Shown: piece by piece, positions 35,055 to 43,330 of the stretch
Position numbering within the stretch: position 1 is the first letter of the stretch
Layout of the letters: the number at the start of each line of letters is the position of its first letter
Assembly: GCF_017876625.1 (NCBI RefSeq)
Contig: NZ_JAGIOH010000001.1
Coordinates: 4,733,501-4,797,500, forward strand
Length of the DNA stretch: 64,000 nucleotides
DNA from: Streptomyces syringium
GTDB taxonomy: Bacteria; Actinomycetota; Actinomycetes; Streptomycetales; Streptomycetaceae
Direction: 5' to 3'
The notes under the pieces: generated by a model
Database searches by the model: none
Told to the model about the DNA's origin: nothing
Seen by the model: the letters and a program-made list of their open reading frames with translations, nothing else
Program-made: the position numbers and the translations under genes

Positions 35055-36332
35055 ATGGACGCCATTTCCGTTATCCGCACCAAGCGTGACCGCGGCCGAC
35101 TGACCGACGCGCAGATCGACTGGGTCATCGACGCGTACACCCGCGGCGAGGTCGCCGACGAGCAGATGTCCTCGCTCGCGATGGCGATCCTGCTCAACGG
35201 CATGGACCGCGCGGAGATCGCCCGCTGGACCGCCGCGATGATCAAGTCGGGCGAGCGCATGGACTTCTCCTCGCTGCCCGTCCCGACCTCCGACAAGCAC
35301 TCCACCGGCGGCGTCGGCGACAAGATCACCCTGCCGCTGGCCCCGCTCGTCGCCGCCTGCGGCGCGGCCGTGCCGCAGCTCTCCGGCCGCGGCCTCGGCC
35401 ACACCGGTGGCACGCTCGACAAGCTGGAGTCCATCCCCGGCTGGCGCGCGCTGCTCTCCAACGACGAGATGATGGACGTCCTGCGCAACGTCGGCTCCGT
35501 CATCTGCGCGGCGGGCGACGGCCTGGCCCCCGCCGACAAGAAGCTCTACGCGCTGCGCGACGTGACCGGCACGGTCGAGGCCATCCCGCTGATCGCCTCG
35601 TCCATCATGTCGAAGAAGATCGCCGAGGGTACGGGCTCGCTCGTCCTGGACGTCAAGGTCGGCTCCGGCGCCTTCATGAAGAACCTCGCCGACGCCCGTG
35701 AGCTGGCCTCCACCATGGTCGGCCTGGGCACGGACCACGGCGTGAAGACCGTCGCGCTGCTCACCGACATGTCGACCCCGCTCGGCCTGACCGCGGGCAA
35801 CGCCCTCGAGGTCCGCGAGTCCGTCGAGGTCCTCGCGGGCGGCGGCCCGGCCGATGTCGTCGAGCTGACCATCGCGCTGGCCCGCGAGATGCTCGTCGCG
35901 GCCGGTCTGCCCGACGCCGACCCGGCCAAGGCCCTCGCGGACGGCTCCGCGATGGACCACTGGCGCCGCATGATCATCGCGCAGGGCGGCGACCCGGACG
36001 CGGCCCTGCCGGTCGCCCGCGAGCAGCACGTCGTGACGGCCGCCGAGTCCGGCATCCTCACCAAGCTCGACGCCTACGCCGTCGGCGTCTCCGCCTGGCG
36101 CCTGGGCGCCGGCCGCGCGCGCAAGGAGGACCCGGTCCAGTTCGGCGCGGGCATCGAGCTGCACGCCAAGCCGGGCGACACGGTCACGGCGGGCCAGCCG
36201 CTGATGACCCTGCACACCGACACGCCGGAGAAGTTCGACTACGCCCTCCAGGCCCTGGAAGGCGCCGCGGACTACGCCCCGGCCGGCACGGAGTTCACCG
36301 CGAACCCGATCGTGCTGGACCGCATCAGCTGA
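35055..36332 (+). CDS. deoA: Thymidine phosphorylase
   Basis: 425 residues. Splits thymidine or deoxyuridine with phosphate to the base and 2-deoxyribose-1-phosphate. Signature SDKHSTGGVGDK near residue 80, SGRGLGHTGGTLDKLE near 115, 'MSKKIAEGTGSLVLDVKVGSGAFMK' near 190, and 'GAGRARKEDPVQFGAG' near 350. Start chosen as ATG 35055 with AAGGA ten bases before; GTG 35049 (two codons earlier) is possible. It may be read from the transporter operon past a hairpin. Deoxyribose-1-phosphate would need conversion to the 5-phosphate before DeoC. Confidence 0.94.
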   Translation: MDAISVIRTKRDRGRLTDAQIDWVIDAYTRGEVADEQMSSLAMAILLNGMDRAEIARWTAAMIKSGERMDFSSLPVPTSDKHSTGGVGDKITLPLAPLVAACGAAVPQLSGRGLGHTGGTLDKLESIPGWRALLSNDEMMDVLRNVGSVICAAGDGLAPADKKLYALRDVTGTVEAIPLIASSIMSKKIAEGTGSLVLDVKVGSGAFMKNLADARELASTMVGLGTDHGVKTVALLTDMSTPLGLTAGNALEVRESVEVLAGGGPADVVELTIALAREMLVAAGLPDADPAKALADGSAMDHWRRMIIAQGGDPDAALPVAREQHVVTAAESGILTKLDAYAVGVSAWRLGAGRARKEDPVQFGAGIELHAKPGDTVTAGQPLMTLHTDTPEKFDYALQALEGAADYAPAGTEFTANPIVLDRIS

Positions 36333-36386
36333 CGCGGTTTTCCCGTACGGGTGTTCTCGTCGCCGCATACAGGCCGTCTGGCCGCC

Positions 36387-36456
36387 TGCGGCGGCGGGCG
36401 CCCTGCGGGCGCGTCCTCAAACGCCGGACGGGCTGCTTTCGCAGCCCGTCCGGCGT
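36387..36456. repeat. Composite dispersed repeat and bidirectional terminator
   Basis: Perfect 14-bp stem CGCCGGACGGGCTG (36421-36434) / CAGCCCGTCCGGCG (36441-36454) with six-base loop. It is preceded by the 'CTGCGGCGGCGGGCGCCCTGCGGGCGCGTCCTC'-type block (36385-36416) that recurs at 41.7 and 46.7 kb. It sits between convergent deoA and MFS genes. Confidence 0.8.
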
Positions 36457-36467
36457 TTGGCGGGGCC

Positions 36468-37778
36468 TCAGCGGCGGGCCGCCACGATCACCCGCTGCTC
36501 GGCGAGAGCCTTACGCGTGGCGTAGAGGGTGATGGACGCCGCGCTCACCATGGCCACCAGACCCAGCACCACCGTGCCGTCCCAGCCGCCCCAGTTGTAG
36601 GCGAGTGCCCCCACCGTGCCGCCCAGCGAGCTGCCCAGGTAGTACGCCGTCTGATAGAGCGCCGACGCCTGCGCCCGGCCGGTCTTGGCCGCGCGGCTCA
36701 CCGAGGACGAGGCCACCGCGTGGCCCGCGAAGAAACCCGCCGTGATGAGGACCAGGCCGAGCAGTACGGCCCCCAGCGACTCGGTCAGGGACAGCAGCAG
36801 GCCGGCCGTCGTCGTGCCCACCGCCAGATACAGCGCGCCCCGCCGGCCCAGCCGGCCGACGAGCTTTCCGGCCGCCGCCGAGGAGACGGTACCGACCAGA
36901 TAGACCAGGAAGATCGAACCGACGACACCCTGCGGCAGCGAGAACGGCGCCTCGACCAGGCGGTAGCCGATGACCGTGTAGACCGCGCCGAAGACGGTCA
37001 TGAACAGCGCGCCGATCGCGTACAGCCGGCGCAGCAGCGGGTCGGAGAGATGACCGCCGACCGTACGGGCCAGGGCCCGCGGCGAGACGGTGGCCGGGGT
37101 GAAGTGCCGGGCCTTCGGGATCAGCAGCCGGAAGACGACCGCGCACACCATGGCCATCAGCCCGACCGCGGCGAGCCCGGCCCGCCAGCCCCAGGCCTGG
37201 GCCACCCAGCCGGTGACGATCCGTCCGGACATGCCCCCGATCGCGTTGCCCGCGACGAACAGCCCGATCGCGCCGACCAGTGCCTTCGGGCGCACCTCCT
37301 CCGCCAGGAACGCCATCGCCGAGGCGGGCAGACCGGCCAGCGCCACGCCCTGCACGGCGCGCAGCGCGATCAGCCAGCCGAGGTCCGGGGCGAACGGCAC
37401 GAGCAGCGACACGAGCGCGGCCACACAGAGCGCGGCCGTCATCATCGCGCGGCGCCCGAAGCGCTCGGAGAGTGCGCTCAGCGGGACGACGGCGACGGCG
37501 AGCGCGCCCGTCGCGGCGGACACGGTCCAGCTCGCCTGATCCGGCGTCACCCCGAGGTCGGCGGAGATCGCCGGCAGGAGGGCCTGCGTGGAGTAGAGGA
37601 GCGCGAAGGTGGCGACACCGGCGGCGAAGAGCGCGAAGCTCATCCGGCGGTAGCCGGGCCCGCCGGGGGCCAGCTTGGTGTCGCAGGGCGAGGAGGGAGA
37701 GACAGGAGTCGGGGACGACGAGGCAGAGGCATCCGGACGCGTGATCACGTCGGATGCCCCGGTATCCGCAGGAGGCAT
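36468..37778 (-). CDS. MFS transporter (YnfM-like)
   Basis: About 436 residues with 12 predicted membrane segments. Major facilitator of the drug/sugar efflux type: 'LPAISADLGVTPDQASWTVSAATGALAVAVVPLSALSERFGRR' contains motif A, and 'RAVQGVALAGLPASAMAFL' the second signature. The substrate is unknown. Divergent from a LysR regulator, a usual pairing where LysR controls the exporter. ATG 37778 (MPPADTG) and GTG 37799 are both possible starts; neither has a clear ribosome site. Confidence 0.88.
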   Translation of the reverse strand: MPPADTGASDVITRPDASASSSPTPVSPSSPCDTKLAPGGPGYRRMSFALFAAGVATFALLYSTQALLPAISADLGVTPDQASWTVSAATGALAVAVVPLSALSERFGRRAMMTAALCVAALVSLLVPFAPDLGWLIALRAVQGVALAGLPASAMAFLAEEVRPKALVGAIGLFVAGNAIGGMSGRIVTGWVAQAWGWRAGLAAVGLMAMVCAVVFRLLIPKARHFTPATVSPRALARTVGGHLSDPLLRRLYAIGALFMTVFGAVYTVIGYRLVEAPFSLPQGVVGSIFLVYLVGTVSSAAAGKLVGRLGRRGALYLAVGTTTAGLLLSLTESLGAVLLGLVLITAGFFAGHAVASSSVSRAAKTGRAQASALYQTAYYLGSSLGGTVGALAYNWGGWDGTVVLGLVAMVSAASITLYATRKALAEQRVIVAARR

Positions 37779-37840
37779 GTACCGACCGTATGCATGCACC
37801 GCTCATGCGTCCAATGCACAAAATCGCGATAATCGTTCCC

Positions 37841-38851
37841 ATGCAGCATCAGCGCAGGTCAGCCAGGGCTCTGTCACCAAGTGGCAACACGGGAGTTACC
37901 AAGAATTTTGACATCCCGGTAACACCCGACACACCTGACATCGAGGTGGATTCCTGGGCGGTCACCCTCACCCCGCGCCTCGCCCAATTCGTGGCCGTCG
38001 CCCGCCACGAGCACGTCACCCGGGCCGCGCAGCAGCTCGCCATGCCGCAGTCCACCCTCAGCCGTGCGATGGCCCGGCTCGAACACGACCTGGGTGTCGC
38101 GCTGTTCGCCCGTCACGGCCGCACCGTCTCGCTCACCGCCGCCGGCCGCGCCTTCCTCGTCTCCGTCGAGCGCGCCCTGTCGGAGGTCGACCGCGCCGCC
38201 GAGTCCGTACGGGCCGATGCCGATCCGGCGGCCGGCAAGGTCGCCTTCGGATTTCTGCACACCCTCGGCCCCGAGACCGTCCCCGGGCTCATCCGCGCCT
38301 TCCGCGTCGATCACCCGCGCGTACGGTTCCAGCTCGTGCAGAACTACGGCGAGGCCATGCTCGAACGTCTGCGCACCGGCGACCTCGACCTGTGTCTGAC
38401 CTCGCCCGTGCCCGATGCCCCCGACCTGGTCGCCCGCCGCCTGGACGAGCAGAAGCTCCGGCTCGTCGTCCCCGAGGACCATCCGCTGGCCGCCCGTAAG
38501 CGCGTCCGGCTCGCCGAGGCCGCCGCCGAACTCTTCGTCACCCTCGAACCGGGCTACGGGCTGCGCCGCATCACCGACGCGGTCTGCGCCGAGGCGGGCT
38601 TCACCCCGAAGGTCGCCTTCGAGGGCGAGGAGGCCGAGACGCTCCGCGGCCTGGTGGCCGCGGGCCTCGGCGTCGCGCTGCTGCCACCCCCGGCCGTCCC
38701 CCGCCCCGGGGTCGTCGAGCTGACCGTCACCGCCCCGCGCGCTTTCCGCGAGATCGGTGTGGCCTGGCTCGACGGACATCCCGACACCCCGCCCGTGGCG
38801 GCCTTCAAGAAGTTCCTGCTGTCCCGGCGCGGGCAGTTGCTGCACGGCTGA
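37841..38851 (+). CDS. LysR-family regulator
   Basis: 336 residues. The winged helix lies at about 48-105 (QFVAVARHEHVTRAAQQLAMPQSTLSRAMARLEHDLGV), then the effector domain with 'RFQLVQNYGEAML', 'LDLCLTSPVPD', 'PEDHPLAARKRV' and 'LVAAGLGVALLP'. The N-terminal extension of about 45 residues before the HTH is unusual; GTG 37946 would give a more normal LysR length, and ATG 37841 is possibly too early. A GATAAT sequence (37828) lies just before it. Divergent from the MFS gene, its probable target (inference). Confidence 0.82.
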   Translation: MQHQRRSARALSPSGNTGVTKNFDIPVTPDTPDIEVDSWAVTLTPRLAQFVAVARHEHVTRAAQQLAMPQSTLSRAMARLEHDLGVALFARHGRTVSLTAAGRAFLVSVERALSEVDRAAESVRADADPAAGKVAFGFLHTLGPETVPGLIRAFRVDHPRVRFQLVQNYGEAMLERLRTGDLDLCLTSPVPDAPDLVARRLDEQKLRLVVPEDHPLAARKRVRLAEAAAELFVTLEPGYGLRRITDAVCAEAGFTPKVAFEGEEAETLRGLVAAGLGVALLPPPAVPRPGVVELTVTAPRAFREIGVAWLDGHPDTPPVAAFKKFLLSRRGQLLHG

Positions 38852-38872
38852 CGGCCTTCGGGGCTCCGCCCC

Positions 38873-38966
38873 GGACGGGCTGGAAATCCAGCCCGTCCGG
38901 CGTTTGAGGACACAGCACACCAGCCCGTCCGGCGCTTGAGGACGTAGGAGACAGCAGCCCGCCCGG
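38873..38966. repeat. Dispersed repeat cluster with terminator hairpin
   Basis: A perfect inverted pair CGGACGGGCTGG / CCAGCCCGTCCG at 38873-38902 is followed by two more minus-orientation copies with 'CGTTTGAGGAC', 'CGCTTGAGGAC' and a degenerate third (CCCGCCCGGCC). It lies between convergent genes and should end both transcripts. Confidence 0.75.
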
Positions 38967-38986
38967 CCTTTGCGGACCCACGGCAC

Positions 38987-39754
38987 TCAGTGCCCCAACG
39001 ACTCCCCGAAGCCGCAGGCCAACGGCATGCGCAGGCCCAGCGGCGGCGGCGCCGCCAGCGCGTCCGCCAGCGGCCGGGCGTAGTGGTGCCCGAACAGCGA
39101 ACCCCGTACGAAGTCCGCCGCGAGCGCCAGCACTTCGGACCGGTGCTGCCGCAGGTCGTGACCGTCGGAGTGGACCTCGAACCGGCAGGTGTCGCGGTTG
39201 ACCTTCTTGGCCCGCTCGGCGAGCCGGTAGGAGAGGTCGGGGTCGGTGCGCTCGTCGTCGGTGCCGTGCACGAGCAGCACCGTGCGGCCGGCGAGCTGCC
39301 GGACGGGATCGGGGTCGATGACCGCCTCGGGCTCCGGCAGCCAGGGCGAGAGCGCCAGTACCGAGGTCACCGCCTTGTGCCCGGCGGCGCTCAGCGCCGC
39401 GCGCGCCCCCATGCCCGTACCGATCAGGACGACCGGCACATCGCCGTAGCGCCGGACGACCTCGTCCACGGCCCACTCCGCGTCCCGCACCGGGTGGGCC
39501 GCGGTGCCGTTCCAGCCGCGGTAGCGGTAGCGGACGACATGGGTGACCAGTCCTTCGGTCTCACCCGCACGGGTCAGCCGGCGAGCCAGTGGGCGCTGCG
39601 CGGCGAGCGCCAGGAGGGAGGGGCGCCGGGTCCCGGCGGCCCGGCCGCCGGGGAGCAACAGGGCCACACCGTGCACGGTGTGCCCGGCACCGAGCGGTTT
39701 TCCGAGGCGGACCGTTCTCTCCGGGTCCCGCTGCGGCAACGCTTGCTGAGCCAT
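38987..39754 (-). CDS. Alpha/beta-hydrolase fold protein lacking the nucleophile
   Basis: About 255 residues, soluble. Fold elements: HGVALLLPGG (oxyanion), 'HVVRYRYRGWNG', then the elbow 'VVLIGTGMGARAAL', 'LLVHGTDDERTDPDLSY' (acid residue) and 'SDGHDLRQH' (His). At the nucleophile elbow the consensus GxSxG reads GTGMG: the Ser is Gly, so classic hydrolase activity looks lost. ATG 39754 is taken; an in-frame GTG at 39790 adds 12 residues. It diverges from adenosine deaminase, separated by the shared operator region at 39830. Confidence 0.7.
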   Translation of the reverse strand: MAQQALPQRDPERTVRLGKPLGAGHTVHGVALLLPGGRAAGTRRPSLLALAAQRPLARRLTRAGETEGLVTHVVRYRYRGWNGTAAHPVRDAEWAVDEVVRRYGDVPVVLIGTGMGARAALSAAGHKAVTSVLALSPWLPEPEAVIDPDPVRQLAGRTVLLVHGTDDERTDPDLSYRLAERAKKVNRDTCRFEVHSDGHDLRQHRSEVLALAADFVRGSLFGHHYARPLADALAAPPPLGLRMPLACGFGESLGH

Positions 39755-39829
39755 GGCAGAAACGATGGCAGAAGGCCCGGTGGTGTCCACCCCGCCGACG
39801 GGTCACCGTTCCGTATCGTTCGCCGCCAT

Positions 39830-39841
39830 CTACGCGCGTAG
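39830..39841. promoter_or_regulatory. Nucleoside-regulon operator 3: CTACGCGCGTAG
   Basis: Perfect 12-bp palindrome, 16 bases before the adenosine deaminase ATG, just ahead of a -10-like TAGAGT (39846-39851). The ATG has no ribosome site, so the transcript may be leaderless, with the operator lying between -10 and -35. Confidence 0.75.
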
Positions 39842-39857
39842 GGGCTAGAGTGCCGAG

Positions 39858-41024
39858 ATGACGAGCGAGACCACCTCACAGCCCACCCCCGATCAGATCC
39901 GGCGCGCGCCCAAGGTGCTGCTCCACGACCACCTGGACGGCGGCCTGCGCCCCGGCACCGTCGTCGATCTCGCTCGCGAGATCGGCTACGCCAACCTCCC
40001 CGAGACCGACCCGGACAAGCTGGGCGTCTGGTTCCGGGAGGCGGCCGACTCCGGTTCGCTGGAGCGCTATCTGGAGACGTTCGCGCACACCTGTGCCGTC
40101 ATGCAGACCCGCGAGGCCCTGTTCCGGGTGGCCGCCGAGTGCGCCGAGGACCTGGCCGAGGACGGCGTCGTCTACGCCGAGGTGCGCTACGCCCCCGAGC
40201 AGCACCTGGAGCGCGGGCTCACCCTCGAAGAGGTCGTCGAGGCCGTGAACGAGGGCTTCCGCGAGGGCGAGCGCCGGGCCAAGGCCAATGGTCACCGCAT
40301 CCGCGTCGGCGCGCTGCTCACCGCCATGCGGCACGCCGCCCGTGCGCTGGAGATCGCCGAACTCGCCAACCGCTACCGCGACAGCGGCGTGGCCGGCTTC
40401 GACATCGCGGGCGCGGAGGCGGGCTTCCCGCCCACCCGCCACCTGGACGCGTTCGAGTACCTCAAGCGCGAGAACAACCACTTCACGATCCACGCGGGCG
40501 AGGCCTTCGGCCTGCCGTCCATCTGGCAGGCGCTCCAGTGGTGCGGCGCCGACCGGCTCGGCCACGGCGTGCGCATCATCGACGACATCCAGGTCGCCGA
40601 GGACGGCACGGTCACGCTCGGTCGGCTGGCCTCCTACGTCCGGGACAAGCGCATTCCGCTGGAGATGTGCCCGACGTCGAACCTCCAGACCGCCGCCGCG
40701 AGCTCGTACGAGGACCATCCGATCGGCCTTCTGCGGAAGTTGCATTTCCGTCTGACGGTGAATACGGATAATCGTCTGATGAGCGGCACGAGCATGAGTG
40801 TCGAATTCGAGCACCTGGTCAAGGCGTTCGGCTATTCCCTCGACGACATGCAGTGGTTCACCGTCAACGCAATGAAGTCCGCGTTCATCCCATTCGATGA
40901 ACGTCTGGCCATGATCAATGACGTGATCAAGCCGGGTTATGCGGAGCTGCGGTCGGAGTGGCTGTTCCGCCAGACGGCCGCCGCGACCGCTGTGACCAGC
41001 AATTCCGGCTCCACCGAGGGCTGA
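39858..41024 (+). CDS. add: Adenosine deaminase
   Basis: 388 residues; hydrolyses adenosine or deoxyadenosine to (deoxy)inosine, feeding purine nucleoside phosphorylase. Zinc ligands in the N-terminal HDHLDGG near residue 23, 'FDIAGAEAGFPP', HAGEAFG near 210 (His and catalytic Glu), LGHGVRI near 235, and 'CPTSNLQT' near 275; 'VNTDNRLMSGTSMSVEF' carries the final Asp. Usual family length with a short C-terminal tail. Stands alone with operator 3 upstream and a terminator downstream. The ATG at 39858 is unique and directly before the conserved core. Confidence 0.95.
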   Translation: MTSETTSQPTPDQIRRAPKVLLHDHLDGGLRPGTVVDLAREIGYANLPETDPDKLGVWFREAADSGSLERYLETFAHTCAVMQTREALFRVAAECAEDLAEDGVVYAEVRYAPEQHLERGLTLEEVVEAVNEGFREGERRAKANGHRIRVGALLTAMRHAARALEIAELANRYRDSGVAGFDIAGAEAGFPPTRHLDAFEYLKRENNHFTIHAGEAFGLPSIWQALQWCGADRLGHGVRIIDDIQVAEDGTVTLGRLASYVRDKRIPLEMCPTSNLQTAAASSYEDHPIGLLRKLHFRLTVNTDNRLMSGTSMSVEFEHLVKAFGYSLDDMQWFTVNAMKSAFIPFDERLAMINDVIKPGYAELRSEWLFRQTAAATAVTSNSGSTEG

Positions 41025-41052
41025 CGGTCCATCAGCGTCGAATACAGTGAAA

Positions 41053-41080
41053 ACGGCCGGGACTTCAATGTCCCGGCCGT
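41053..41080 (+). terminator. Terminator after adenosine deaminase
   Basis: 11-bp perfect stem ACGGCCGGGAC / GTCCCGGCCGT, six-base loop (TTCAAT), then a T-rich stretch. Strong rho-independent type. Confidence 0.8.
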
Positions 41081-41161
41081 GTCATTGTTTGCGGGCTCCC
41101 CGGACTCGTGACTAGGTTGCAGTGCCGCTCAAAATCCCCCCGTCACGAGGACAGATTTCTG

Positions 41162-41548
41162 ATGAAGCAGGGAACCATCAAGACGCTCGGCGTCGCCGCC
41201 GTCGGTGCCGCCTTCGCCGTCACGGCGTCGGGCACCGCCTCCGCGGCCGGTACCGCCGGAACTCTCGAGTCGGTCAGCACCACCGCCCAGGGCACCATGG
41301 CGGGCCTCCCCGTAGAGCAGGTCGCCAACCTGGCCCCGGCCGGGGGACCGGTCGTCTCCGCCGTGAACCGGGCCATCGCCACCGGCGTCGTGACGAGCGC
41401 CGCCAAGGCCGTCGACACCGCGGCGGCCCCCCACCTCCTGCCGACCGACACCAAGGGCAACGGCGGTCTGCTCGGCGGCCTGCAGCCCGGCGCCCTCGCC
41501 GGCAAGCTGCCCACCAAGGGCCTCCCGGTCGGCGGCCTCACCGGCTGA
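41162..41548 (+). CDS. Small secreted protein of unknown function
   Basis: 128 residues. N-terminal Sec signal peptide (MKQGTIKTLGVAAVGAAFAV, cleavage near ASA-AG at about 28). The mature part is Ala/Gly/Thr-rich and has a hydrophobic, Gly-Leu-rich end (GLLGGLQPGALAGKLP, LPVGGLTG). No cysteine. GAGGAC precedes ATG 41162. Resembles the small secreted or hydrophobin-like proteins of Streptomyces but is not a chaplin. It is monocistronic and ends at a hairpin. Two similar secreted proteins occur at 47.7 and 62.8 kb. No function is known to me. Confidence 0.75.
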   Translation: MKQGTIKTLGVAAVGAAFAVTASGTASAAGTAGTLESVSTTAQGTMAGLPVEQVANLAPAGGPVVSAVNRAIATGVVTSAAKAVDTAAAPHLLPTDTKGNGGLLGGLQPGALAGKLPTKGLPVGGLTG

Positions 41549-41569
41549 CGCCGTACCCACGCGACGAGC

Positions 41570-41600
41570 GGGCCGCGCACCCGTAAGGGGTGCGCGGCCC
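41570..41600 (+). terminator. Terminator of the secreted-protein gene
   Basis: 13-bp perfect stem GGGCCGCGCACCC / GGGTGCGCGGCCC with a five-base loop, 21 bases after the stop. Confidence 0.75.
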
Positions 41601-41657
41601 GCCGTGCGCGTGAGGGCGCTGCGGGATGTCCGGCAGGTGCCCCAGCGGCCGGCATGG

Positions 41658-41735
41658 GCTGAGCTCAGCCGAAATCAGCCTGTCCGGCGTTTGCGGACGC
41701 GCCCGCAGGGCGCCCGCCGCCGCAGGCGGCACGGA
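41658..41735. repeat. Composite dispersed repeat, copy 2
   Basis: GCTCAGCCGAAATCAGCC then TGTCCGGCGTTTGCGGAC, GCGCCCGCAGGGCGCC and CGCCGCCGCAGGCGG: the same four blocks, in the same order, as at 46.7 kb, and in the opposite direction at 36.4 kb. Lies 3' of PspC and of the secreted-protein gene. Confidence 0.8.
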
Positions 41736-41771
41736 GGGCCGTAGCCGACGGTCCAAAAAACAGCCCGTAGG

Positions 41772-41981
41772 TCACCAGGCGGTGGCCTCGCTGTGTGCCT
41801 TCTCGCTCGGCAGCAGCAGCCACAGCGCCAGATACAGCACGAACTGGGGGCCGGGCAGCAGGCACGAGACCAGGAAGATCACCCGCATCGTCGTACGGGA
41901 GACGCCGAAGCGCTGGGCCAGACCCGCGCAGACACCGGCGATCATCCTGTTGTTCCGGGGGCGGACCAGCGGAGCGGACAT
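41772..41981 (-). CDS. PspC-domain membrane protein
   Basis: 69 residues, essentially one PspC domain: polar start (LVRPRNNRMIAGVCAGLAQRFGVSRTTMRV) followed by a hydrophobic segment (IFLVSCLLPGPQFVLYLALWLLLP). Homologous to the C-terminal part of phage-shock protein C, which senses envelope stress; single-domain versions in actinobacteria have no defined role. ATG 41981. It is between two dispersed repeats and a divergent region without other genes. Confidence 0.9.
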   Translation of the reverse strand: MSAPLVRPRNNRMIAGVCAGLAQRFGVSRTTMRVIFLVSCLLPGPQFVLYLALWLLLPSEKAHSEATAW

Positions 41982-42088
41982 GGTGGCGACTCCTCGTCGT
42001 CGGTGCGGCGACGCGCTGGTGAAGCGGCGGCCGCGGGGGTTTCCCTGATGACTCCACGCTACGACCGCGCCCCGGGCAAAGCGTCACT

Positions 42089-42643
42089 CTAAGGGGCGAT
42101 ACCGACCCTGGGGATCGTCGGGGTCATACCCTGAGTCACCTCATCCCGGCGGAGGGCTTTGCGGGGCCGCACCTCACCCCCGCGACGGAGCCGGGCCCGG
42201 ACGGCCGGGACCACCGCCAGATGCGCGAGGGCCACCCCCGTCACGTTCAGCAACAACGCGTCCGCGTTCAGCACCTGGCCCACCACGCCGCTCTGCACCA
42301 CCTGGAGCACCAGCGCGATCATCGCGCTGGTGAACACCGTGCGGGTCAGCGAGCCCAGCGACGACACCGCCAGCCGGCCGCGGGCCCACGGCAGCAGCAC
42401 GCCCAGCGGCGCGAACGTCAGCACCATCGCGCCGATCGCCCGGGCCGCGTCCCACGGCGCCAGCGCCAGGTCGGCGCGGATGGTGGCCAGCGGCTCGACC
42501 TGCGCGGCGGTCACCCACGGCGCGGTCAGCGGGCGCAGGGCCAGCCAGCCGACGACGAGGAGGTGGACGGCCAGAAGGACGCAGCCCGCGACGCGGTAGC
42601 GGTATCGGAGGGCGGTCGTACCGCCGTAACCATGACCCTGCAC
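42089..42643 (-). CDS. VanZ-like membrane protein
   Basis: About 184 residues with four to five hydrophobic segments (VLLAVHLLVVGWLAL, IGAMVLTFAPLGVLLP, TSAMIALVLQVVQSG, LLLNVTGVALAHLAVV). Order and the 'FAPLGVLLP...SxxxExxQ' style region (here 'LQVVQSGVVGQVLNADALLLNVTG') fit the VanZ family; the acidic residue common in the fourth motif is not obvious. Function in actinobacteria unknown. Starts at GTG 42643 by alignment to the hydrophobic start; an upstream start at 42691 would add 16 residues. It is a separate unit from the AfsQ locus (87 bp gap). Confidence 0.75.
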   Translation of the reverse strand: MQGHGYGGTTALRYRYRVAGCVLLAVHLLVVGWLALRPLTAPWVTAAQVEPLATIRADLALAPWDAARAIGAMVLTFAPLGVLLPWARGRLAVSSLGSLTRTVFTSAMIALVLQVVQSGVVGQVLNADALLLNVTGVALAHLAVVPAVRARLRRGGEVRPRKALRRDEVTQGMTPTIPRVGIAP

Positions 42644-42730
42644 GCCCCACAGGACGCGGCGCGCGCCCCGCGCGGTTCCGCCGGTCCGCAACAGAGCGTC
42701 AACGCCCTGGCGCTACGCCGCCGCGCCCCG

Positions 42731-43330
42731 TCAGACGGCGGTGCCCCGCACGGTCTCCGGGCGGGTCCGGACCTCGTCGGTGCAGGCGAAGCGCTTGGGC
42801 GCCTCGTCGCCCGGCCCGCCGAGGACGACCGCGGCCTTGCTGCCCGTCGCGGCGGTGCTCGTGAATGTGCACACGAGCTGCGCCACCGCGAGCGGCGGCA
42901 GCTCCTCCGGGGCGCGGCTCAGCCGCAGCGTCCCGGCCGGATCGTCCTTGCGCGGCCCGCTGACGGACAGCCGCAGCGGGACGTCCGTGGAGAACCCGGC
43001 GGCGGCCTCCGTGGACGAGGGCGCCCGCCGCAGCTCCTCCAGGAGCGCCTGGGCGATCGTCAGGGCGTCCTCGGGCGTCTTATCGGGCAGCGGCATGACC
43101 CGGGACACCGGCAGCAGCTGCGAGCCGCACACGAGCTGCACGGACATCGCGACGCTGCCCGCGGGCGGCAGGCTCTGCGCGCCGGAGCGCACGACACACG
43201 TCGCCCGGGAGGGCGCGCTGCCGGCGTCCACCGGCACGGCCGTGCCCCGGATCCCGCACCCGGCCAGGGCGCCCGCCCCGAGCACCAGCGCGAGTGCCCG
43301 GGCCGCGGTCCTCGCGGTCACGGTCCTCAT
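42731..43330 (-). CDS. AfsQ-locus lipoprotein
   Basis: 199 residues. Lipobox LAGC after a Leu/Ala signal (ALALVLGAGALAGC, lipidated Cys at about residue 25), then GIRGTAVPVDAG. The mature part contains three more Cys. It overlaps the AfsQ2 stop region by four bases, the same order as in the S. coelicolor afsQ locus (known gene order). Its job is unknown; a membrane-anchored accessory or sensor partner is possible. Located on the outer face of the membrane. Confidence 0.8.
   Translation of the reverse strand: MRTVTARTAARALALVLGAGALAGCGIRGTAVPVDAGSAPSRATCVVRSGAQSLPPAGSVAMSVQLVCGSQLLPVSRVMPLPDKTPEDALTIAQALLEELRRAPSSTEAAAGFSTDVPLRLSVSGPRKDDPAGTLRLSRAPEELPPLAVAQLVCTFTSTAATGSKAAVVLGGPGDEAPKRFACTDEVRTRPETVRGTAV

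Noticed and set aside
34962..36368. 468-codon minus-strand frame opposite deoA
   Set aside because: It lies antisense to thymidine phosphorylase and shows no domain.
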